A stretch of 64,000 nucleotides of DNA from Sorex araneus (Eukaryota > Chordata > Mammalia > Eulipotyphla > Soricidae): positions 79,817,994 to 79,881,993 of the forward strand of contig NC_073313.1 of the NCBI RefSeq assembly GCF_027595985.1. Reading direction: 5' to 3'. This document shows positions 57,062 to 64,000 of this stretch, piece by piece. The position numbers and the translations under genes are program-made. The notes beneath the pieces were generated by a model. The model was not told where the DNA came from. It did no database searches and was given only the letters and a program-made list of their open reading frames with translations. Every line of letters begins with the position of its first letter. Position 1 is the first letter of the stretch.

Positions 57062-57246
57062 ATGAGAGCAAGTTAACAACTGTGCAGGGATTTGTGACAA
57101 AGCTCTGTGGTGATCATGGCTTCATTGATGACTTGATCTACTTCAGTAATGATGTTGTGGTTGGCAATATACTTCCACAAGTTGGACAGAAAGTTATGGC
57201 AATTGTAGAAGAAGAAAAAACATCTCTGGAGATGAAAGCAATCGAA
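57062..57246 (+). CDS. CT55: CT55 coding exon 2
   Basis: Acceptor AG at 57060-57061 after a pyrimidine-rich tract, donor gtaaga at 57247. The exon encodes about residues 32-93: LTTVQGFVTKLCGDHGFIDD, IYFSNDVVVGN, VGQKVMAIVEEEK and MKAIE. These line up along their length with human CT55 (LTTVQGVVTSFCGDYGMIDE, IYFSSDVV, KVGQKVNVVVEED). This is the first of the repeated beta-rich domains in CT55, which resemble the N-terminal part of MOV10L1, a germline piRNA helicase (comparison from memory). The frame is intact and the exon ends in phase 0. Confidence 0.93.
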
Positions 57247-57380
57247 GTAAGAGTTGTATAATTTTGGATATTATTCCAAAATTATTCCTTGGGCTTTTCT
57301 ATCTTGTTTCTATTTACTTAGTCTCTGTGAGGTGACCTGGTTTAGTGAATGTAGAGCAGAATTGGAAACAAAAGTTATGT

Positions 57381-57574
57381 GGGGGGGGGCTGGAGCAATA
57401 GCACAGTGGGTAGGGCATTTGCCTTGCACGCGGCCGACCCGGGTTCGATTCCCAGCATCCCATATGGTCCCCAGAGCACTGCCAGGAGTAATTCCTGAGT
57501 GCAAAGTCAGGAGTAACCCCTGAGCATCGCCTGGTGTGACCCACAAAAGCAAAAACAACAACAACAAAAGAAAC
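57381..57574 (+). mobile_element. Young SOR-type SINE in CT55 intron 2
   Basis: TSD aaagttatgt (57371-57380 and 57575-57584). The pol III promoter is intact: A box TAGCACAGTGGG 57399-57410, B box GGTTCGATTCC 57442-57452. The tail is (CAA)n-rich. It lies 135 bp after exon 2, in sense orientation. Confidence 0.97.
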
Positions 57575-57793
57575 AAAGTTATGTTGGACATTTGTTCATA
57601 TATTTTAAGTGGCTTCTGTTTGTAAAAGTATAAATCATATATCAATTGCTTAACATCTAAATATGATTTATGGTAATAATTATTAAAGTCTATAATTTTT
57701 CTACAATTCTTTCTCCTTCAAATAAAGGAATTTTGCGTTTGCTGAGATGTAGGAACAGACACGTAAATAATAATTTTTAAAAAATAACAGGGG

Positions 57794-57990
57794 CTGCAGT
57801 GATAGCACAGTGGGTAAGGCATTTGCCTTGCACATGGCCAAACTGGGTTCGTTTCCCAGCATCCCATATGGTCCCCTGAGCACTGTCAGGAGTAATTCCT
57901 GAGTGCATGAGCCAGGAGTAACCTCTGTGCATCGCCGGGTGTGACCCAAAAAGCAAAAACTAAAATAAATAAAAATAAAAATAAAAAACA
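57794..57990 (+). mobile_element. SOR-type SINE
   Basis: ggggctgcagtgatagcaca, actgggttcgtttcccagca, gtgcatcgccgggtgtgacc, then an (AAAAT)n tail. Flanking taacag and aaacag suggest a worn TSD. Confidence 0.93.
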
Positions 57991-57999
57991 GTTTTATTG

Positions 58000-58485
58000 A
58001 GGCATAATTTATGTGCCATAAGATTATCTGTTTTAAGGGAATTTTCAATAGTATGTTTTTGTAAAAATTTTTGGTAAAGTATTTTCAGCCCTGCAGCTAT
58101 CATCTGAGAATACTTACTGTACTAATGTAATTTGTTTGTTAAAAATCATGTATGTATCAGCTTTGTTGTACTAATTGACACTGTCAGTAGCAGGGTATGG
58201 AATTTTCTGTTTGCCAGTGTTCACTCAGATGAAAATGTCATTCTTGGAAATTTTTGCAATCTGAAAAAGAAAAACAGTCTAATAATCTTATTTTGCTCTT
58301 CTTAATATTGATAAGAGTAGAGAACTTTTTATTTCTTAGTACTATAAAATAAAAGCTATTCATACTATTTATATTTCTGTATTTTTATGTTATGAAAATA
58401 AGAGCTTTGTTAGCAAGTTTATCATATGAGTGTTTGTCAAATGCTTCAAGACTGTCATTCAACTGGGTATTTTAATATTTTATGC
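58000..58485. other. CT55 intron 2, AT-rich, nothing recognised
   Basis: No frame or repeat of note. Confidence 0.5.
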
Positions 58486-58487
58486 TA

Positions 58488-58720
58488 TAGGAGTACAGGA
58501 CTTAAGGCTCATGATTTGTATGCAGCCAACTCTGGTTAAATCCCCAGACCACACAGTTCCTGCTTAGCGTTAAGGGGTCTGGAGCTTCCCTAAGTATCAC
58601 TAGATGTGGTTCTGGTGATCCCTGGCACTGCATCTTGGGCCATGGTATTGAACCATAGGCTGATGGGCTGAGACTAACAGTGAGGCCTGGGTCTCCTAAG
58701 TAATGCCTAGGACCCCCCCA
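58488..58720 (+). mobile_element. SINE remnant, old
   Basis: ggacttaaggctcatgattt, ctctggttaaatccccagac; the 3' half is rearranged (tctggtgatccctggcactg). Confidence 0.4.
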
Positions 58721-58844
58721 ATACTTATATGCTATAAATCTGTACATCTTATCCATGTGGCTTTTTCAGTTAAATAAAAATTCTTACGAAAGCTTATTCC
58801 TTTTATGATTTCTAAATTTACTTAGGTTTCCTCTGAATTAATAT

Positions 58845-58940
58845 ATTTATATATTTTATTATATTATTATTATATAATATATTATATTCTTGTATATAAT
58901 GTATTATATATTTATATATATTCATATCTATATATTTGGT
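58845..58940. repeat. (TA)-rich low-complexity tract
   Basis: Almost pure A/T with TATATT repeats for about 95 bp. Confidence 0.85.
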
Positions 58941-59233
58941 TTTTCAGGGGCAAATTGGGGGTATAACAAAAAGATGCAGATCTTGTTTGATAATTTATGA
59001 CCCTGTTGTTCCCATATCTTAATAGATTCATACTTTCCCCTCGTTGAGTTGTAATATGGCTTTTGTCAGACACTACATCCACAGGCATTTGAAACTATGG
59101 GGAATTCTATTGTGTCCATTTGATTGTGTTAGTTTTTCCTGGATTTCTGATCAAAATCTTTGAATTATTAAAGAATTATGTAGCATATTTCAATGTTTGG
59201 GAGAATTTTTTTCTGTCAAAAACTTTAAGTTTT

Positions 59234-59405
59234 GGGGCTAGAGAGAAAGCACAACTGGTACGGTGCTAACCTTCCACATGGCCTGTCGTGTTCAATCCCT
59301 ATCACCCCATATGGGCTCCCGATCCCTGCAAGGAGTGATCCTCCAGTGCATAGTCAGGAGTTAAATTCTGAGCACTGCCATGTGTGCCCCCCAAAACAAG
59401 GGAAA
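59234..59405 (+). mobile_element. SOR-type SINE, old
   Basis: ggggctagagagaaagcaca, gtgttcaatccctatcaccc, ctgagcactgccatgtgtgc, cccccaaaacaaggg. Confidence 0.85.
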
Positions 59406-59475
59406 ATTTTTTTAAGTTTTTGGACTCTGTGACTATTTCTTTTGTTGATTTAATTTACTAATTTAAAAATGTGCT

Positions 59476-59560
59476 TTGGTCAGAGATATAACAGTACAGT
59501 ACATAATTCATATGAGTGAGACCCTGAGTTTGATCTCCAACACATACATACATATATGTT
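59476..59560 (+). mobile_element. SINE head fragment
   Basis: tggtcagagatataacagta, ccctgagtttgatctccaac, then a (cata)n tail. Confidence 0.5.
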
Positions 59561-59805
59561 GTATTATGTTGGCCCACCCAAACCACAATAACCACAATAA
59601 TAATACTGGTTGCAACTTTTTTTTATTAGGGTGACTTTGAATGTATAGATTTAATATAGAGTTAAGGGACATGATAATATTTTTTTCCTCCAAAATGCAT
59701 GGCTTTCCTGCGTGCTTTAAAGCTGTTATATATTTTTCATTGTATGGGTTCCATGTATTTTATTTCCTTTACTTTTAATGTTTTTGTTCCATTTTCAATA
59801 CAAAT

Positions 59806-60025
59806 TTTGTTTTTTTAGTCACACCTAGTGGTGTTCAGGCCTCACTCCTGACTATGTGCTCAGGGCTCACTCCTGGAAGTGCTCAAGGGAACATATGTGG
59901 TGCCTGGGATCTAATACAGGTCAGCTTCATGCAAGGCAAGTGCCCAGAACACTACCTGGAATGATGCCTGAGCCAAGAGTAATCCTTGAGTAGTGAACCG
60001 GTGTGGTCTCAAAAACCAAAAAAGA
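59806..60025. mobile_element. Two SINE pieces joined in opposite orientation
   Basis: 59806-59955 is a minus-oriented SOR copy (tagtcacacctagtggtgtt, catgcaaggcaagtgccca). 59960-60020 is plus-oriented 3' SINE sequence (tgatgcctgagccaagagta, ccggtgtggtctcaaaaac). Confidence 0.65.
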
Positions 60026-61115
60026 AAAACATAAAAAGCTCTAAATTTTATCATTATCATTATATTTATATATTATATATATTATATACTCAATCTGGCT
60101 TGTAGATGTTTTTATAGATTTGTGTGTAGATTTTTGCTATACAATTTGTTAGGTGGCAAACTTACGTAAGTCTTTTTTTATCTCTCTTAAATAGGTGAGA
60201 TGCACTTTATTATTATTACCATTACCATTATTTTACAGCAACTGTCAAAAGAACGCAAGATGAATTTTCTCTAATTTAGAGTTTTATATAGTCATAAAAT
60301 AATACATAAAATAATACAAATTCTGAATAATAAAATAAAAAGTGAAAAATCACCTTTTATGCCTCCTGAAAAATTTTATTACTTGGACATGGTGATTAGT
60401 GCATTTTTTCCTTTTTACTTTGAGAAATAGAAGCCCTTTTTCATGAGTTCCTTGATAATATGCACAGTGGTAATATACCTTTCCTTTCCAGTCCTTCAAA
60501 TTACATATTTTTCATGATGCAGTTTTTCACTAATATTACTAAGGTAAGGTAAACTTACTTATCTTAGTTTACCTTAGTAAGCTTACCCCCTTGCTGTCTC
60601 CCTACTCCTGTCCTCAGCATTACCTCCAATTGCCAGGAATATTTTTCTCTTTAACAGTGTTGGTTAAATCTCAGTGTCTTCAAGAACTTTGTTTCGTATT
60701 CTCTCAGTCTGAAGTTCTCTCCCAACTGGGAATTCCCAGAAGCTAAATTTTTGCATGTATTCTTTACTATTGTAACACGTGCTTTATATTAGTTGCGTTT
60801 GCCTTTTACTCCCTTTGGATTATGAATTTTTAGAGGGCAGGAATAGTATATGTTTTATCTTGGAATCTGGTACTCTCTGTGAAGCAAACCTGGTTGGTAT
60901 AAATATAAGATTTTTAGACACATTTAAAAAATATTACAGTACAGCACAAGGATTGCACACTCAAACTATCAACTTTATTTAAATATAATGTATTGGTTCA
61001 TCGCTAACACATTCATCTCTTCAACAAATGTATCGTTGAACAAATGCAATATGCAGTGATAGAAAATGAAAATAGAGAAGAGGCCAACATGGAATATTCT
61101 TCTCAATTTTCCTAA
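60026..61115. other. CT55 intron 2, AT-rich, nothing recognised
   Basis: Includes a (TA)n tract at 60060-60090 and a small hairpin at 60536-60580. Confidence 0.5.
60536..60580. repeat. Small inverted repeat
   Basis: ttactaaggtaaggtaaact faces agtttaccttagtaa; a 5-bp ggtaa duplication sits in the left arm. Confidence 0.75.
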
Positions 61116-61119
61116 ACTA

Positions 61120-61560
61120 CTGGGGTCGCCCAGGGCCGTGCCTGCCAGCCTGCCGTTCCCAGGTGCTGTGTGAAACCGTCTCTGGTGTGCCGCCGGCTGC
61201 ATTTCAGGCATTTCTCTAGCCAGCTCTATCTAGAACAATCCGCGACTCCGTGGCCGGCGTGCGCCCTGTCGACTGAGGTCCCCTGGGCCCGCTGGGCCTT
61301 CCCTTGGCAGCAGATTTCCCGCCCGCGTCCCTAGAGCTTGGGAGGCTCTGAGCGCTGCGCTGGACGATAGATCTTGGGGTGACCGGGTCATTGCAGTTCG
61401 AGATCCTGGGGCGCAGGGCGGGCACCCCACATCCCTGCACACTGAGCCCCGGCCCGGCTCCCCGGAGACCCCGGCAGCCTCCTCTGAGTGGGGCTCGGGC
61501 GAGCCGCTCTGTGGCCCAGACAGACCCCGGATCCAGGGTCGTAGAGGAGAGAGTCATCCC
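61120..61560. other. CpG-rich island inside CT55 intron 2
   Basis: About 440 bp of GC- and CpG-rich DNA in an otherwise AT-rich intron (cgcgactccgtggccggcgt near 61241, cgggcgagccgctctgtggc near 61496). No promoter motif set or recognised protein; a minus frame 61662-61216 (148 codons) looks like a composition effect. It ends next to a T-rich stretch (61580-61615) and an RTE-tailed SINE piece, so it may be the body of a composite element. Confidence 0.5.
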
Positions 61561-61615
61561 CGAGTGGCACTGTATCATTATCCTTCTTTTTTCTTTTTCT
61601 TTTTTTTTCTTTTTT

Positions 61616-61735
61616 GGGTCCCACCCGCACGGCAGAGCCCATATGCCAAAAAACAGTAACAAGTCTCACAATGGAGACATTACGGGTGCCCGCTCTAGCA
61701 AATGGATGAAAAAATGGACTACAGTGCTACTTTTA
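61616..61735 (+). mobile_element. RTE-tailed SINE, 3' part only
   Basis: cacccgcacggcagagccca, tatgccaaaaaacagtaaca, gtgcccgctctagcaaatgg. The tRNA-like head is missing. Confidence 0.85.
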
Positions 61736-61759
61736 AAAGTAAATTGCAAGGGATTGGGG

Positions 61760-61850
61760 AAACAAAGACAAGGGCTAGTGTTTGCACGCAGGGTATATGG
61801 TTAGATCCCAGGGACCACAAGGAGCTTGGTGAGGACGAAACCTCCACAAC
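61760..61850 (+). mobile_element. SINE head fragment
   Basis: acaagggctagtgtttgcac and atatggttagatcccaggga look like a tRNA-like SINE head. Confidence 0.4.
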
Positions 61851-61854
61851 CCAA

Positions 61855-61922
61855 GAAAGAAAGAAAAGGAAGGAAGGTTGGAAGGAAGGAAAGAAGGAAG
61901 GAAGAAAGGAAGGAAGGAAAAT
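61855..61922. repeat. (GGAA)n microsatellite
   Basis: GAAA and GGAA repeats with a few interruptions. Confidence 0.9.
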
Positions 61923-61950
61923 AAAAATAAACATAAATCTCAAGCATTAT

Positions 61951-62183
61951 CACTATCACTATTATCCCGTTGCTCATGGATTTGCTCCAGTGGCCACCAG
62001 TAACGTCTCCGTTGTGAGACTTGTTACTATTTTTGGCATATTGAATTTGCCACAGGTAGCTTTGCCAGGCAGGCGAGATACTCTCCGTAGCTTACTGAGC
62101 TCTCCAAGAGGGACAGAGGGATCGAACCCAGGTCAGCCACGTGCAAGCCAGATGCCCTATGCGCTGTGCTATCACTCCAGCCC
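61951..62183 (-). mobile_element. Full-length RTE-tailed SINE with 9-bp TSD
   Basis: TSD caagcatta at 61942-61950 and 62184-62192. On minus, the tRNA-like head (ggggctggagtgatagcaca), B box region (gggttcgatccctctgtccc), RTE 5'-like body (tagcttgccaggc-type, ttactatttttggcatattg on plus) and RTE 3' tail (tcccgttgctcatggatttg on plus) are all present. The end is a short (tatcac)n-type repeat rather than poly(A). Confidence 0.93.
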
Positions 62184-62242
62184 CAAGCATTAATATTTTT
62201 ATTATATGTTTTTCAGGTAAAATATATTCACTACTGTTTATT

Positions 62243-62486
62243 ATTGGGGTGCCCCGATAGCACAGTGGTTAGCGCGTTTGCCTTGCACGCTGGCGACCCG
62301 GGTTTGATTCCTCTGTCTCTTTCAGAAAGCCTGGCAAGCTACCAAGAGTATCCCTCCCCCGTATCTTTCCCTCACTGCAGAGCCTGGCAAGCTACCCCTG
62401 GGGTATTCGATATGCCAAAAACAGTAACAAGTCTCACAATGGAGACATTACTGGTGCCCGCTCGAGCAAATTGATGAACAACAACG
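62243..62486 (+). mobile_element. Full-length RTE-tailed SINE with 12-bp TSD
   Basis: The best reference copy. TSD ctactgtttatt at 62231-62242 and 62487-62498. Head gccccgatagcacagtggtt, B box gggtttgattcc, body gagcctggcaagctacccct and tattcgatatgccaaaaaca, tail gtgcccgctcgagcaaattg. It differs from the SOR copies in having the RTE-like body and tail in place of the SOR 3' half. Confidence 0.95.
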
Positions 62487-62521
62487 CTACTGTTTATTGT
62501 TATTGCTTACACTTTTCTTTT

Positions 62522-62592
62522 TAATATATTATAGATATACATATATGTATATATAATATATATACAAATATATACATATATATATATTTGAA
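62522..62592. repeat. (TA)n microsatellite
   Basis: Alternating TA with TACA interruptions. Confidence 0.9.
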
Positions 62593-62800
62593 CCACTGTG
62601 GCTTCCTGCATACGAAGTTCTAACACCACATCTTCCATTTTTATATTACTGTTCCACCTTTTTCTCAGACTCGCCTCCCATACACCCCCCTTCCCCTTCG
62701 ACCCCCCCAAACCTTTTGTAGGCCAGTTCTCCAGTTCTTTTGTCTTTGACATTTGTAATTCCTATGCTATACTTAAATTATATCATGAACAGCAATGATT
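62593..62800 (-). mobile_element. L1 3' UTR fragment, minus
   Basis: ccactgtggcttcctgcata, catacaccccccttcccctt, gccagttctccagttctttt. Confidence 0.5.
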
Positions 62801-62988
62801 TATGTATTCTGTTTCTGATACTAAAACTCTTGTTATATTTGAATCAACTTTATTTTTACTTATGTTTCTCATGGTTAAAAAGTTTTAATTGAGGTATAAT
62901 TGGTATATACCATAATATACATTTCAGGAATCCATATTATGATTTGATGTCTGTATATAATATGACAGATTATGTTATAATCTGTCCA

Positions 62989-63197
62989 GGGCTGGAGCGA
63001 TAGCACAGCGGTTGGGCTTTCGCCTTTAACGCGGCCAACCCGAGTTTGATTCCTCCGCCCCTCTCGGAGAGCCCGGCAAGCTACCCATGCATACTGGATA
63101 TGCCAAAAACAGTAACAATAAGTCTCTCAATGAGAGACGTTACTGGTGCCCGCTCGAACAAATTGATGAGCAAGGGGATGACAGTGATAGTGACAGA
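62989..63197 (+). mobile_element. Full-length RTE-tailed SINE
   Basis: gggctggagcgatagcacag, cgagtttgattcctccgccc, tatgccaaaaacagtaacaa, gtgcccgctcgaacaaattg, ending tgacagtgatagtgacag. Lies 234 bp before CT55 exon 3. Confidence 0.94.
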
Positions 63198-63430
63198 TAT
63201 AATATGAAATTATCAAAACAATAAAGCCACATCTGTTGCCCTTCATAATTAAAATTTTTTCTTGTTCTGAGAATCTTTAGGCTCCATTCTTTCTTAGGAA
63301 CTTTCAAATATGCAACACAATGTTATTTTAGCACCTTAGTGTACATTACATCCACATAGCTTATTTATTTTATAACTGGAAGTTTGTACCATTTGTTCTT
63401 CCTTGAATTAACTGTTTCTTTATCTTACAG

Positions 63431-63569
63431 GTAAACATTGTTCCTGATGATTGTCATAGTGAGGAACTCAACTATTCTGGAGTTTCATCTGTCTCTCTTA
63501 GCTCTCTAAGTGAAAGTGCTGACTATTTTAGTGATCCGGGTTTCTTTACACTAGACATTGTTTGTGAAG
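63431..63569 (+). CDS. CT55: CT55 coding exon 3 (gene continues beyond window)
   Basis: Acceptor tatcttacag at 63421-63430, donor gtacag from 63570; 46 codons plus one base, open throughout. It continues exon 2 as KAIE-VNIVPDD, matching human KVDVVPRH at the same junction. The rest (ESADYFSDPGFFTLDIVCE) lines up loosely with the human stretch ending YFSIAIVSE, including the phase-1 end after Glu. Divergence from human is higher here than in exon 2, as is common for testis genes. Exons 1-3 give 139 codons plus one base; the remaining domains and stop lie past 64000. Confidence 0.82.
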
Positions 63570-63619
63570 GTACAGTTTACAATGTTTTTTAAATTAATTG
63601 TGATTTATTTCCCGTTGTT

Positions 63620-63845
63620 GTGGTGCTGATGGGTTGGAGTTGCACACATTTGGCTGTGATGCTTGTACAAATTTGACTGCAGTACATGGAGAGGGCACAG
63701 ACTTTGCTGTGGCTCCAGGGATCACAAAGGACCTTGCCAAAGGGATTACACTAGACATGTGGGATTGTGCCAGGAATAGAATTTACGACTTTATGCCTAC
63801 GAGGTGGGCACTCTACCACTGAGCTATTCCTCCACATCCTAAAAA
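63620..63845 (-). mobile_element. tRNA-like SINE remnant of a second type
   Basis: On minus the head reads ggaggaatagctcagtggta, a clear tRNA A-box region unlike the SOR head. The rest is single-copy-looking. It may be an older insectivore SINE. Confidence 0.45.
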
Positions 63846-63884
63846 TTTTACCTAGTTTTAAAATATTTGTTTTTGTTCTCAACC

Positions 63885-63975
63885 AGTGTTTGGAAGACCA
63901 TATGTTGTGGCCAGGGATTCAAACTAGGGCTGGCTTGATGCAAGACAGACACCTTAATCCATATATTGTGTTTCC
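63885..63975 (-). mobile_element. SOR-type SINE, degenerate 5' half
   Basis: ggaagaccatatgttgtggc, caaactagggctggcttgat, gcaagacagacaccttaatc. Confidence 0.6.
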
Positions 63976-64000
63976 TACCTCTTAGTTTCAAATTTTATAG

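Noticed and set aside
57399-57452. tRNA-like A and B boxes here and in many other places
   Set aside because: They belong to SINE heads; there is no complete cloverleaf or acceptor stem of a functional tRNA gene.

Overview
This is mammalian nuclear DNA, most likely from a red-toothed shrew (Sorex, probably S. araneus). Three things point there. Dozens of tRNA-derived SINEs of the soricid SOR type occur on both strands, in every state from young copies with target-site duplications (TSDs) to old remnants. There are many L1 fragments. There is also a 3.2 kb RTE-clade LINE whose reading frames resemble nematode RTE proteins and which I take to be RTE1_Sar, an element reported (from memory) to have moved between parasitic nematodes and the common shrew. 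Two recognisable genes, SMIM10L2 and CT55, are neighbours at human Xq26.3, so the window is probably X-linked.

Layout. 0-13 kb: degenerate SINEs and L1, a possible minus-strand promoter near 1.9 kb, the RTE LINE (4.7-7.9 kb, minus) split by a SINE, an old minus-strand L1 (9.7-12 kb) and a composite element with an RTE tail (12.1-12.7 kb). 13-28 kb: mostly single-copy intergenic sequence with scattered SINEs and L1 tails, and two copies of an unclassified LTR-like repeat (12.8 and 22.7 kb). 28-36 kb: plus-strand L1 sequence carrying young SINEs, a second RTE fragment, a large inverted repeat around an 0.8 kb spacer, and a solo LTR inside an L1. 36-42 kb: GC-rich DNA ending in the CpG-island promoter and 78-residue coding region of SMIM10L2 (minus). 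42-54 kb: L1 3'-end sequence forming a 500-bp palindrome, and a 4.3 kb rearranged L1 with a 14-bp TSD. 54-64 kb: CT55 (plus): TATA/CCAAT promoter, coding exon 1, a 145-bp tandem repeat in intron 1, exon 2, a repeat-filled intron 2 with a CpG-rich patch, and exon 3. The gene continues past the window end.

SMIM10L2 and CT55 diverge head to head about 12.7 kb apart, with L1 and SINE sequence between them. There is no operon, CRISPR array, phage or bacterial-type system here. The most unusual content is the retrotransposon biology: an RTE LINE of probable foreign origin, SINEs carrying pieces of that RTE, and longer composite elements joining an unrelated body to the same RTE pieces.
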